A stretch of DNA of 64,000 nucleotides from Dicaeum eximium (Eukaryota > Chordata > Aves > Passeriformes > Dicaeidae): positions 248,001 through 312,000 of the forward strand of contig VWZP01009951.1 in assembly GCA_013396995.1 (NCBI GenBank), given 5' to 3'. Shown here piece after piece: positions 51,216-63,190 of this stretch. A program made the position numbers and the translations under genes. Below the pieces are notes generated by a model. That model had not been told where the DNA came from and ran no database searches. It worked only from the letters and a program-made list of their open reading frames with translations. Numbering within the stretch: position 1 is the stretch's first letter; each line of letters begins with the position of its first letter.

Positions 51216-51586
51216 TTCATCTTTCAGCTGCGTCCCAGCTGGAACAGCGGATCCCTCCTGCAGCGTGGGACGTGTGTGGGGTGTGCGGCTGCTTCGTGAC
51301 ATCTCCCGGATGTTTGCCAAAAACTTCCTGACATGAAAGCTCAAAGTTACTTTAATTCCCTACCTGTGTGGGAAGGGTAAGGGCGAGATCCTCACTTTAG
51401 CATCGAACAAAGGGACATCTCAGCCTTACCCACAACTCGGGTGGAGAAATGTGGGGTTTGCAGCTTTTACCGCGGGCGCTGAGCAGCTGCGCTGACCGCA
51501 GCCTCCGGGGCCGGGGCACGGCACCGGGTCGCACCTGGAGCGGCGGCGGCGGTGCCGGGGGGCGGTAACCGGGGAGCAGGGCCCGC

Positions 51587-51857
51587 ATGGCGGGTGGCGG
51601 CTCTGCTCAGCTCAGCTCCTCCTTCCCCTCCTTCCCCGCCTCTCCCTGCCCCTCCTCCTCTGGCGTTCCCTGGGCTNCCCCGAGCCGCCCGAGCCGCCCG
51701 AGCCGCCCGGGCCCGAGCCGCCCGCGCTGCCCGAGTCGGCGCTGCTGCAGCCCACCGTGCTGCTCGCCATCCTCGCCCGCAACGCCGCGCACACGCTGCC
51801 GCACGTCCTGGGCTGCATCGAGAGGCTCAGCTACCCCAAGAGCCGCATCGCGCTCTG
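51587..51857 (+). CDS. COLGALT2: COLGALT2 exon 1 (procollagen galactosyltransferase 2), partial, frame unclear at the N-terminus
   Basis: An ER-lumen glycosyltransferase family 25 enzyme that transfers galactose from UDP-galactose to hydroxylysine in collagen. The clear part (51733-51857) reads ESALLQPTVLLAILARNAAH, then TLPHVLGCIERLSYPKSRIA and LW. This matches the start of the GT25 domain of COLGALT2/COLGALT1/CERCAM. The exon ends CTCTG with a GTAAGG donor, splitting the Trp codon as expected in the family. Upstream in the same frame are PEPP repeats and a leucine-rich stretch (LLLPLLPRLSLPLLLW) like a signal peptide. The only nearby ATG (51587) is in a different frame, so the sequence probably lacks one base, and an N is present at 51677. 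Paralogue choice rests on TSEN15 being the divergent neighbour. The later exons lie beyond the window. Confidence 0.85.
51677..51677. other. Single undetermined base in COLGALT2 exon 1
   Basis: One N within a GC-rich repeat of Pro/Glu codons. It may hide an insertion or deletion in the exon. Confidence 0.99.
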
Positions 51858-52670
51858 GTAAGGGCCGGGGGCGCTGCGGGGAGAGGCGGCTCTGAGGGCA
51901 GCCGGAACGGGGCGCTCCGCCCGGGGAGCGCTGAGGGGCAGCCCCGAGGAGCCGGGGCTGGGCTGAGCTCGCCCCCGTTCCGCGGTCCCCCCGCGTGTCG
52001 GGAGCCGCAGGGAGATGAGTTATCCCAGCAAAGCTGGCCCGAAGCCTGGGAACATTCAGCGCCGGAGCATGTGTCCAAATCCACAGGCACGGAGAACTCG
52101 GCTGGGAACGGGGGGCCGGCTCCCGGCTGGTAAATCCCGGGCTTTGTGGGAGCTGGTCGGGGTGTTCCAGAGCTGGAAAACCGGCGGGCTGGGTCGGTGC
52201 TGGTGGGCATTGAAAGGAGCATTGTTGCCAGGCTGGAGGCTGGAAGATGGATTAAAAGATGTATTCAGAAATCGCAGCATGCGGGCAGCTGCGGCGGTCA
52301 AACAGGGGTCGGGATGGAGGAATTAGAGCAGTTTGGGAACTGGTCAATCTGCCTTTACAAGGAGACAAAGAAAAAAAATAATATTTCAACCTGACATGAG
52401 TTTTGGGAGGAACAGGATTGCTTGGACAAACCCCAAATAGATTTTCTTTTATTCTCTGTAGAGCCTGATCCAAAGCTCGCTGAACTCCGTAGTGAGACTC
52501 CTGTTAACTTAAAAAGTCAATAAAGTTTCGTTTTACTTCCAAGGGGCGTGGGGAGGAACCTTCAGTCACATCACTGAAGTGTCATTAAACAGATGTTTCT
52601 GTGTGTGCTTCAGTAACATGGCTGTAATTTGTCTCCAAGTACAGGGCTCTGCAGAACGTCAGTGCATAGA

Positions 52671-52692
52671 TTTTTTTTTTTTTTTTTCCCCC
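52671..52692. repeat. Poly-T tract followed by C-rich pyrimidines
   Basis: A homopolymer T run leading into cccccttcttttc. It is simple sequence in COLGALT2 intron 1. Confidence 0.85.
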
Positions 52693-53617
52693 TTCTTTTC
52701 GTGTTGCAAGTGTACAATGCAAGTTGTGCTGTCAGCCCAAATTCGGGGTGCCACACAAGTGTGGTGTGGAATCACAAACTGGTGTGTGGCAATGGGTAAA
52801 TTCACATTCCTCTCTGTGTAGATCTGCGGTTCCTCATTCATTTGTGTCAGTAGGAATTTTGCCAGTTGAGATTTCCTCGTAGCAGATGTGTATAAAAACA
52901 GATATTATCAGACCCCAGGCCTGTGATTCAGCTGAGCTTGGTGTTTATAAAAACTTGTAGGAGTTGTAAGTGCAGTCCTGATCACCAAAGCAGAGCACAT
53001 CCCAAAAAGCCTCTCACTGTACAAGTGCAAAGTAAGTTTTGGGGGGTTTTTAAAGTCATGCAGATAATTGGTTAGCTCTACAACTTTTTCAGTACATTAC
53101 TTGCATTATCCTCACTAGACTTAAGGTCTCTGCACTATTGTGTGAAAGTATTCATGGGGACTTACTTTCACTTAACTTAAAATACCCTAAGGTTCTTGTA
53201 AGAAATCACTCCCTTTTTAAGAGGATTGCACACAGACACAAGGCATGGCTAAGCTGGAAAATCTGTTGGTGAAGATGTCAAGACTTATAAAATGAGAATG
53301 ACTGAAATTATCACAGCCACTGGAAGGGAAGTTCTGAGGATGCTCTGAGTTGCCACAGAGAGTGAGAGGTACCTGTGGGGTGACAGTGATTCCTTGGAGA
53401 GGCAGAACTCTGCTCCTCAATAAGACTTGAGCTTTTCCAGAGCTGGGAATGTTCAGGACACAAAGTCCCCACTCAGAGCAAGCTCACAGACAATATCTAT
53501 AAAGTCTCTTGAGAACAAGTGAAACCATTCAGTCCATTTCTGGAAGCATCTTTTGTTTCAGACAGAGTCCTTTCAACAGATGAATTCCAAGATTTACCTG
53601 GGTTACTGGGATAGCTT

Positions 53618-53640
53618 GGGGAGGAGGGGAGGGGAGGGGA
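53618..53640 (+). other. G-quadruplex-type G tract
   Basis: Four runs of four G separated by A or AGGA, matching the usual quadruplex consensus. It lies in COLGALT2 intron 1 on the coding strand, so it would also be in the pre-mRNA. Confidence 0.6.
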
Positions 53641-54059
53641 GTGGAGTTTGTCACAGACTTGCATTCTTCCACTGCCACTTACATTCTACTTAAACATTTT
53701 CTTGAGTTAGTTAGCATTTTAAAATGCCCAACTGTAGATCTTGAGAATGAAAACTGAAAACATATATCATCTTTCAAGCTCCCATATGCTCTGTCTGCAT
53801 AGCTGGAGGGCTGAAATTGAACAGTGGATTATTTGACAGATTTCTAGGCAGAAAGCTTTATGAGTGACAGTAAAGATGGGTTAAGAGATAATGAGTTTGA
53901 AGCAGGCACTGAATTTCCTTTGTGTAGTCTGTACCAATTAATCTCAAGCTTGGTTACCCTGATACTGAGCAAAAGATGTGCGCTGGGCAGCCTTGTGTTC
54001 CCTTCTTACCTTTGGTCTTAATTATGACTTAATTCTGGAGGTGGCTGTGAGCAGCTGTG

Positions 54060-54560
54060 GAAGGACTTGCTGGCTACTAATGAGCCGAGCGGGCCATTTG
54101 GTCCGGGGCCAGCTGGCACGGGGGAGGCCGGGCCTTGCAGCTAAACCCTTCCTTCCCTTCTGAGCCATTCCCTGCCGAGAGCCAGGAAGTCGGGCCGGTC
54201 CCTGGCCTGTGTTAACCCCGGCTGGGACAGCGGGCCAGGTCACCCCGGGGCTGTGCTGGTGACTTCACGTGGGAATTGCTGTGGGACAGCTCAGGTGGCT
54301 GTGCTGGCCCTGCCGAGATTCCTGGGACGGACTTGGGCGGTGTGGGAGCCTTTGGAGCCGGCCATGCCGGTGGGAATGGGCTTCAGGCGCAGAACCCCTG
54401 GTTCACAGAACCAGAGTCAATCTCGGGTCACCATGGAGGTGCAGTGCTGAGGGAGCAGCTGTCCCTTCATATGGAGGAGGGAGGGTCACAGCTGTCCCCT
54501 CCGAGCGCCCAAATACCCAGAGCTGTGGGAGACGGGCTGGGGCCCACAGCGGGAGAGAGC
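54060..54560. promoter_or_regulatory. Intronic GC/CpG-rich patch
   Basis: About twenty CpG sites in 500 bp within otherwise CpG-poor intron DNA, 2 kb after exon 1. It could be a second, weaker promoter or enhancer, or an older GC-rich insertion. I recognise no coding content. Confidence 0.35.
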
Positions 54561-56191
54561 ATAAAGAAAAAATCTGGCTTTTCTTTAGGGAAGGAAAAAA
54601 CCTTTCGGACCCAAGTGCAGCTTTTTTTGTGGCCACAAAGGGTTTTTCTGACCTGCTGCTCTTGTGGCTGAGCTTCTCCCAGGGCTCCCTGAGCTCCCAG
54701 CCCGGTTGGGAAACTTGCAGTGAAAATGTATAGCATTGTTTGTGCTGGGCTTGGAGAACTACAAAGGGAGGGAAAGGGATCTTTATCTTGGACAAAAATG
54801 ACCCAGAAGTTACGGAGTCAGCGTGCCCCAACCTTCTTTTTTTACTGGGCTGAGGTTGTGGGGTTTTGTTTTGAGCTTTATCAATGCTGACTGGTTACAG
54901 TACAGAGTGTTTGCTTGTCAGGAAGGTTCATCTTGGCTGCAGTAGACAGCCTAAAGGTCTGTGTATTCAGCAGTTTATCACATTGCCTTACACTTCCCTT
55001 AGTCTCAGATTAAGTGATGGTATAGCAAAGAAAGTTGCCTGTAATTTCATCTTCTGCTTCATCCTAGTGGGTCATTTCCTCTCTTTTCTCTTAGTAACCT
55101 GGGGATGGAATGGCTGCATAAATGAGTTGGTGCTTGGGAGCAGTAATTAGTGCTTTTGTGCTTGAATACCTGTGCCTGCTTTGGGGATCAGAGTATGCTT
55201 ATATTTCAGAAATGATAATGTGAACAATAGTGAGACAAGTGGAAAGCTGGAACAAATCCCAGCTGAGAGATGAGTGGATGTACTGTAACACAGCTCCAGT
55301 GAGGGAACAGTTTCAACTTAAAAGAACTGGTTAAAGCTAAAAATAGAAGCTGATGAGATCAGTATAATAATTGTATTTCATAGTTATGTATTATTAGACT
55401 GGAACTAGCTGATGATATCTGAGCACTTTCTTATTCTTTAACGGTTTACTTTTCAAATGTGAAAAAATTCCACACGGAGGGCAAACTCCAGTGAGATGCA
55501 GGGATCATTTAAAACTTTAATTGCTGTTATTACAGTGAAGTATTGGCTTTCAAACACCCTATGTGTTCTGTCCTTGTCTCCATTTGAGCAGTGAGGTCAC
55601 TTTAATCTTCATGGTCACTATTAATCACTTAGGAATGCTGACATTCCAGTCTGCTGGCTCTGCCTCTCCTGCTTCTGTGCACTGGTGTTTTGCATCCATT
55701 TCACGTGTGCCCACCTGTGCTGTGACTTCCACGTGGCAATATTAAAACATAGGTTTTAGAAATTTAAATTTTAGTGGGATTTAGTTTCCCAGTTGTATTT
55801 GTAGATACTTTATTTATTATGTAGTTTTAATAACAGTCATAGACTAAGAGGGAACAAGAGTGAGATGGGATTTACACAGTTTAGGAATTGCAGTTAAGGT
55901 GATGTTCCTTTTGTGCAAGGTGTTGCAGAGAGTCTTTCTGTCAGAGAACTTGAATTTAGATCACTGCATCAAAAGAAAGGATAGGAGTAAATACTTCCAA
56001 TTTCTAGTTGGGGAAATTGGGGTAGAAGGGTAAAGTAACCTACACGAGATTCTTGAATTTATCACGACTGGAGATAGAAGAATCAAGAAATGTCAGTTAT
56101 GAATACTTCCTTGCTAATATCAGTTTTACACCAAGGTACAGTAAAATTACATAAAAATGGGAAATAAGGGAAGGCTTTTTTTTTTTTTTTT

Positions 56192-56192
56192 N
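56192..56192. other. Single undetermined base after a poly-T run
   Basis: An N follows a long T homopolymer (from about 56176), a typical sequencing ambiguity. Confidence 0.99.
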
Positions 56193-57019
56193 CCTTTTGT
56201 CCTCTCATCTCAGTCTTGGCAAACTGAAGCAAATGGCACCATGAAATTATTCAGTAGAAACATTTGAAGGGAAGTCAGAAATTGCTACTGTGCCTTGCTG
56301 AGGTCTGCATGGCAAGACACAAACCACTCTTCAGCTAAAAACTGTGTAGTTCTGCACAGAAGCTATAAAAGAAGCGTGAGCTGTGTGATGGTGATGTGTG
56401 CAGGGTAGCAGGAGTTTCTTTATTTTTCCCTGCTGTGGTCACAAATTGCCAGATTCTGATACTTTTTTGATGGCATTAAAGAACATCTTGTCCCATGCTT
56501 TATATTGGTGTCTAGTAGACAGCAGTGTGAATATTGGAATAAAAGAAAAAAGGCAAAAATACTTTGCCATCACCCTAAAATGAATAAATAACCCTCCAGA
56601 GGCACAGGGATCTTACCATAAAACTGATGTCTTGAAATGTGTAGGAGTTCTGTGACAAGTGAGCACAGTACATGGTGTGTTTGTTTAATCATTTTTTATA
56701 TCTGAGTTCTGCATAATCTGTATCTCTGAAAATGCAATAATTTATTTTGGCTGCTGTCTTTTGGCACTCACCTTTTGAGACAGGGGTCTGCCCTGTTATC
56801 TGTGCGTCTGTCCCTTGTGTCATAGGCTGCCTGGTGCCTGTGTTGGGTTGTGGGTTTAGAGACTGGAATCCAATAAAAGAACCTGTTGCCTAAAAGAAAC
56901 AGCAGGACAGAGTTCAGTAGCAGAGGCTGTTGTGTGTGATAAGCCTTTGGATATTTTCAAAGGTCAGGAAGATCTAGTTTTCAAGATTCTTTTTGTGTCT
57001 TTTAATCCGTACAAAGTAC

Positions 57020-57170
57020 TTATGAAAAGACCTCAAGGAGTCATCTGGTTCATTTGTGCCCAGGGCAGGATCCCACTTCATCTCTTACTTGTCTTTCCCG
57101 CAGGGTTGGTTGGGATTCCTCATCCAGTCCAGGCTGCCCAGGCTGTGCACTGACCTGTCTTTTGAACCAC
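57020..57170 (-). mobile_element. Probable CR1 fragment
   Basis: Plus strand shows 'gaaaagacctcaaggagtcatctgg', like the reverse complement of an old CR1 3' end. The downstream part is too diverged to follow. Confidence 0.5.
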
Positions 57171-57449
57171 CTTCAGCTGTGGGGAAGCTGGGAGGCAGCG
57201 CTGGGTCCAAGGACCAGCTGCAACCAATATTGGCTGTTAAGTGCTCCTATTAATTTGCCCCCCTCAGAAAAAAAAAAAAAAAAGAGTCAATTTTGCTTGT
57301 ACTTGGCACACCAGCTATTTCAGCTCCTCATTTCTGGTGAATCTGGGAGTAGGGATCAGTTAGGTCTGATCCAGGGGAAAGCCTGCCCAATTCCTGCTTC
57401 CAGTTCCTGTCATCTTGATGTTACAGGGAACAAGCTCCAAAGGCTGGCT

Positions 57450-57660
57450 GCTCTCTGCTCAAAGCCAGCTCTGCTGAAGGCTGCCTAGCCCTGTTTCAGT
57501 GCAGGTTTTAATGTCTCCAGGGATGGAGAGACTACAATCCCTGGTTGAGCATGTCACTGTCAAGGACTGTCACTCTACAATCCCTGGTTGAGCATGTCAC
57601 TGTCAAGGACTGTCACTCTACAGTCCCTCTTTGAGCCTGTCACTGTTAAGGACTGTCTTA
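57450..57660 (-). mobile_element. CR1 fragment with internal tandem expansion
   Basis: Plus strand reads 'aagccagctctgctg', 'tgcaggttttaatg' and 'tctccagggatggagagact', reverse-complement CR1. Part of it has been amplified into the 43-bp repeat. Confidence 0.6.
57532..57656. repeat. 43-bp tandem repeat, about three copies
   Basis: Units begin 'ctacaatccctggttgagc' at 57532 and 57575, and a diverged 'ctacagtccctctttgagc' at 57618. The first two copies are essentially identical, so at least one duplication is recent. Confidence 0.92.
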
Positions 57661-59736
57661 CAAATTCATGTGGACTGAGGGTGGCAGACCTTTGGGATAA
57701 AGGCTCTTGTTCCAACCACTTTTTCTCCTTTTTCTTTCCTATTTTCTGTTAAATGGAACACATTTCATCTTTTCAGAAAGCTGCCTGGTCACTGCTCGTC
57801 AGATTCCTGAGGAAGAGACTGCAGATGTCTGAGTGCAGCTGGAGAGGGATCAGTCCCTGGGAGGTTTGGCAGGGCCCTTCCTGAGGAGACCAAAACAGGG
57901 ATTTGTGCTGAGCCAGAGATTGAAAGGCTTTTTTGATCTCTTATGTAAATTATCACATACCTGCAGTTATTTATCTGAGTCCCCTGGGACTAAAAGTCTT
58001 CGTGCACTGGGTCAAGATTCTCCAAAAGCAGATCTGTGGTGCACATGGTGTGCAGAACATCACCCAGCACTGCTGCCATCTCCTGTCCCAGAAGGCTCAT
58101 CTGGGCTACAGGGTTGAGAGAGGACCGAGGTGATGTGGGGTGCTGTCTGTCAGAACCTGGAATTTCCTTCCTGTGGGATGATGTCTCAGACTTCTTATTA
58201 TTGCAGTCTATTTCTGTGCATCTAATTTCCTTTATTCTGGTCAAGCATCGTGCATGTTGATGGCCAAGGGTGGATTACAGCTAAATGGGACCCACATGCA
58301 CCAAAATTTCAGGGTAAAGAAATATGGGAATAAAAAAATCTTTTGTGTTCTCTATGAAGTGGATTTTTTGCCCTTTTCTGTAGAATGCCCAGCTCCTTCA
58401 TACAGGCATGTGGCGCTGCTAATAAGCTCATCAGTTAAGAAACTTATTTTTCCCTTTTTTTGTGTGTACAGTTTGCCTCATACAGTGCCTGAATCCACAT
58501 TTTAAGCATGAAATGATTCGTTTGGTTGTGTGTGCAGGCATGTGTGTTTGTCTGTATATCTATATCTGGTGTCTTTGGGCCAGAGCAGTTTTGTTACTGT
58601 AAAATGACACCAGTTTTCTTTCTGGAAAATTTGACAGGGAGACTAATAACATGTTGATTTTAATCTTTTTCCATGTGATTATGGATCTGATATATACTTT
58701 CAAATTGAATTTAGTCATTAAAGTTTTATGTGAACCACTTAGGTTGTGATAAAGTTTTGCAACATAACACATTGTTCCTTGCCTTGATATGATGTGGCAC
58801 TTCAAAAAAAAGGCTAAATTTTGTACTAGAGACTGAATTCATTGCAGAGGACTGAAATTATGCTAATGATCTATAAAGCAGAACTTCTTATATTTCTTTG
58901 TGAGAAGTGGTTGCTTATTTGAGGTAGCTGTTAGACATTTTGGGAAGTGAAATCTTACTCAGAAGTGAAGGCTGCTTTCATTCTGACCAACTATTTAAGT
59001 AGTCAGTATGATTTTTCCCCCTTACAAACATGCAGCTATCTGTAGAATGAGGTAAAACAGCATGAGAGCTGATAGTGTTGTTTTGGGAATATGCCTTCAC
59101 CAAAGTCTGTCCTTGCTCTTTTTCCAGGGATTTATTAAAACATAGATGTTGATGAGATCCTTATATCATCTGTGGTGCCTGAGTGGTTGTAATACATGGA
59201 ATGAATAGATTTCCAGCTATTTACCTTTCATTCTGTCTGGGTGGACTGATAGGAATGACACACCTGTTATAAAGATAAGCAGATCTTGGTCTGGAGCAGG
59301 ATTTTGAGACTGTGCCCCTGGAGCCCATGAGGATCTAAATTCATGCTGAGGCAGAAGACAAGTGGGAGTCCATGTAAACTACAGTGCCATAGTAGAGCTC
59401 ATTTAAGCTTTTCACATTAGTTTTGTAAAGCTTCAGCTCCAAAGGGGAATTGTTTGTTCGAATTTTGTTTTGTTTTGTTTTTTTAGGAGATTTTTTCCTG
59501 TAAGGAAGAAAAACATGATTTATAATTATGCTTTTTTTCTCCTTTCCTGACACAGAGTACAGGCCTTCCTTGATTCTAAAAAAATTGTTTGCTTAGTTTT
59601 GCACTTTGATCTCTCTGCAGAGGGAAGGTTATGTGTGGCTGCAGGCTGGTTTGAATTTTGCCCAGTGCCAACAGTGAGGTTGTACTACCTGTGAAGGGTT
59701 AGTTGATATCCTGAAGCTGACAGCAGGTGCTTATCT

Positions 59737-59778
59737 CTTCAGTTAGCAGGTCAGAACCTTCAGTTAGCAGCTCAGCAT
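59737..59778. repeat. 21-bp tandem duplication
   Basis: Two adjacent copies starting 'cttcagttagcag', followed by 'gtcagaac' and 'ctcagcat'. Confidence 0.85.
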
Positions 59779-59884
59779 CTGCTCTTAAAATGGGTGCTCT
59801 GTTGTACCTTTGGGGGTAGAATGAGAATTTAAGTTTGTCCTTTGAGTTATTTCCTCAGTACCTTCAGTCATTCTTGTCCTTGCA

Positions 59885-60030
59885 AGGTACTTGGGAAAAT
59901 TCAAGGTCAGGTTGGATGGGGCTCTGAGCAACCTAGTCTGGTTGAAGATGTCTCTCTTCATTGCAGGGAGGTTGGACTGGGTGACATTTAAAGGATCCTT
60001 CTCACCCAAACCATTTCAGGATTGGAGGAG
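59885..60030 (+). mobile_element. CR1 LINE 3' fragment
   Basis: Contains 'caaggtcaggttggatgggg', 'gagcaacctagtctgg', 'gttggactgggtgacattt' and 'cccaaaccatttcagg', in plus orientation. Its 5' end is missing. Confidence 0.85.
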
Positions 60031-62540
60031 AAGGCTGTTTTCCAGCATTCCTGCTTTGAACTGCTAATTGTGACGAGGAAGGTAAATGTTAAAACGCCAA
60101 CAAATGCAAACCCTTTGTTGGTTATTTTTGCTTGGTTGGTTGATTTTTTCCTCTGTTTTTTAACTCAAACATGTGAATTGTTCCCTACCAGACTTTAGCC
60201 AAGTGAACTTAAGTCCTGTAGCTGGACTGCTGTATCATTAGATTACCAAAAGCCTGCTGCAGGCAAGTCATAAAAAGATGTTAGCTAGGAAGTGTGATTT
60301 TGGACAGGAGAAGCTGCAAGAGATCTGTTCTGTTCCCAGAGTTTATGTCTAGGAGGCAAAGAGGAACATGACTGTAAAGCTTTTCAGCAAGACTCTTCTC
60401 TCTCCATCAGTCATCAGCACTCCTCAGTTCATGTGAGGAAGCAGGAACGTTACATCCTCTTTGCATCAAAAAGAGAACCAGAAAAACAAAGCATGTAAGT
60501 GAGCTTGAAACTCTGAATTTTCTGGTTTGGTGTGTGCTGCGGGAGCAGAGCAGGTGTTGAGCTCCATGCTTGGCTGCACTGCTCCAGGGAGCCGTTTTGC
60601 CTTTTCCTTGGAAGTGTTTCAGAGTGTGTCCTTGGCCGCTGCACCTTAATGCTGGGAGCCCCCCTTGTGCTTCATTGAGGGTGTGTTTTCACTCTTGCAA
60701 ATTATTCTTTTTAAATGCAGACGACAAATACTTTCCTGTAGTCTAACCAGAACTCGTAATTAGCACCATAACTCCTGAAGACAATGACAAAAATATTCAC
60801 AGTTCTGTGAAAAGCACAGCAATTACATGCAAAAGTCGCTACACTAGGCTAACAAAAATCCTAATTAAAAAAAAGACATTGAAAGATATGTCAGCGTAGG
60901 AACTGCATGATTAGGGTAAAGATTCATGTTTTCATTTTGGAAAAACAGTAAAAGGCAAGCTCTTTCTCTTTTCTGTAAAGTTAAGGATTAAAAAGAGTTC
61001 TAGAGTCTTCAGGAACTGCTGGCCTGCATTTGATTTCTCCTTAATTATTGCCTACAACTGGCTAGAATTACCAGTGGGAGAAATAGCTGGAATAGCTTTC
61101 AGGTTTGGAAATCTAAATATTCGAGGATCTGTTTTACTGATGGGTTGCACAGGCTTAAAAAGTCAGGAGGGGGAGTGGTGTCAGCCCCTTAGAGGGGTGT
61201 GGTGAGGAGTAAGATTTGGAGATGTGAATTTTCTGGTGGATTCTGCGTGCTGGCAGAGTTAGGAAGCAGATTGGTGTTGACTTGGCTGGACAGCGTTTTC
61301 CTCTCTTAGCGTGTGCAGAGGGTTTCTGGAAGTACTTTAGCTGGAGTTCCATACTTTTAGTGCCTTGAACTCCATAGCTTCTCTAGTTTGGCTTGGCTCC
61401 AACTCCTTCAGCACTTTCAGATGGGGGTGGGATGTTGGTAGAGGTGAATCCTTTCTGTTCCTTTTCCTACACTGGACAGCTTAGGTGAGGCTGGGGTTGG
61501 GAGTTCCAAGCTGCTGTAGACTGAGGTATGAGCAGGTTATTCAGGCCCTGGAGGTTCAGAAAAGCCAGCTGCTGGTAGGGACCAAACACTGCATGTGCTC
61601 TGTGCTGTTTGTATCTGGTTTAGCACAGCCAGTTCTTGGAACAGCAGAGCAGTAGCCCAGTACTGTGCTCATTTTTCCCAGTCTTACTCCCTTAGTATTC
61701 CTTGACTCACTCACATAAATCATGCTCTGGATGCTGCTGGTGTTTGCTCCAGATGATATGTGCTCCTTCAGTACAAAGCTCTGGATGTGGTTTCCATTTG
61801 TTTGTCTCTGAGATGGGCTCCATGGTTTTGGAGGAGCCTTTCCAGACTCCTTTAAATTGCTTGGTAGAGAATAATAAGTGCTTTTAGGTCTTTTGCCTCC
61901 TCAAATATTTTCTTCCTCCAGCTCTGGCTGTCAGAGACTATGGTTGCACTCATTTTTCAAAACACCAGTCTGAAATAAGTTCAGTGTGTGTGACTGGAAT
62001 ATGAAAATGTCACTGGTGCTAAATACTGTATCTTAATTTATGATTTCTTTTTAGTTCAATTTTTTCTACTTGAAGCAGGATTTAAATGGAAATTATCACA
62101 TACAATTTTAAATTGAAATTAAGTTACCGAGTGTGTTTGTGGTACATGTTTTATCACTCTCCCACCTCCCTTTATTTCTCACACAAACAAGTTATTGCTT
62201 CCACAAAAACTCTTGTCAATGAGATGTTATTTCGGACTAGTGAGCTCATGGCCGTCTGCTGGCAGAACTCTGCTCTGACTTAATACAAACGAAGGCTGCT
62301 GCCAGGATTTTTTGCCTAATATCTGAGCCTTGAAGGAAGCTCTGTTTTACAGAGCAAGAACTGAGCTGCTGTCAGTGGTGCTTCCAGCAGCCTTGCCTAC
62401 AAACTTCCCATCTGACTTTTTGGACTGTCTTTGCATATGTGGTGCAGATTTAAGGGGAGGAGGAAAATGTGTTCAGGGCTAGGCTGGGCCTAAGCAAGAG
62501 TTTCTTCTCTACACTCATCAATTCATTGTGCAGTGATGTT

Positions 62541-62727
62541 GGTTGATTGTACCTGTGGAGAGCTTCAGTCACCTTCAGGTTTGCTCTGTTGCTGTCTTTG
62601 CCTTTATTCTGGCTATCATCTGTGATTCTGATCCACATGCCCTATGAGCAGCAACAAGTTCTCCACTTTGCAATAGCAACAGAGCAAACCTGAAGGGGAC
62701 TGAAGCTCTCCACAGGTAGAATCAACC
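62541..62727. repeat. Near-perfect 53-bp inverted repeat with 81-bp loop
   Basis: Left arm 62541-62593 starts GGTTGATTGTACCTGTGGAG. The reverse complement of right arm 62675-62727 starts GGTTGATTCTACCTGTGGAG. The arms match at 51 of 53 positions, and similarity stops abruptly on both sides. The sequence would form a long hairpin in DNA or in the intron RNA. No terminal repeat family is recognised. Confidence 0.95.
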
Positions 62728-63190
62728 AAACCTCCAGCCTTTCCTTGTCAGGAGGGTGTATTTATTCCAGGTCTCATGCCCCAACAAAGGTATATTTCTT
62801 CCAGTTCTGTGCTGGCATGGAAGTTAAGAATATACTCGGAAGAAACCAAAATAAAGAGCCCAAAACCCTAAATTTCAGCTCATTAGAGCTTGTATTGAGT
62901 TACATGATCTGAAGAGGTTAATGAAACTCTTTAAAACAAGAGTTCTGCCCAACTGCAGCCACTGATAAACTAGCAGAAGTTTAAGAGCAGAATGATTTCT
63001 CAAAGGAGACCGAACCAGCCTCTCAGTTTTTCCATGAGCTATCTTTATTTCATGTATTTAAGAAATCCCTCTAGTGGCCTGGTACTTCTATGATATATCA
63101 GCTGTTCCCTTGCAAGCAAAGGCTTCAGAAGAAGGATTTGAGATGGTTTCAGATGGAAAAAAAAAAATTAAAAAAGGTGCTGGGGTTTTG

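Larger units (their letters stand above)
51370..52330 (+). promoter_or_regulatory. CpG-island promoter region of COLGALT2
   Basis: A GC- and CpG-dense block surrounds exon 1. No TATA box stands at a plausible distance from the candidate ATG. Density is highest between about 51480 and 52000 and then fades into intron 1. One undetermined base sits inside it at 51677. Confidence 0.7.

Noticed and set aside
51552..52133. Alternative 193-codon frame across COLGALT2 exon 1
   Set aside because: It starts at GTG, is Ala/Arg-rich from a shifted reading of the Pro/Glu repeat, and crosses the clear splice donor at 51858.
57532..57656. Direct repeats that could suggest a CRISPR array
   Set aside because: The units are contiguous with no spacers, lie within CR1 DNA in a vertebrate intron, and no cas-like gene is present.
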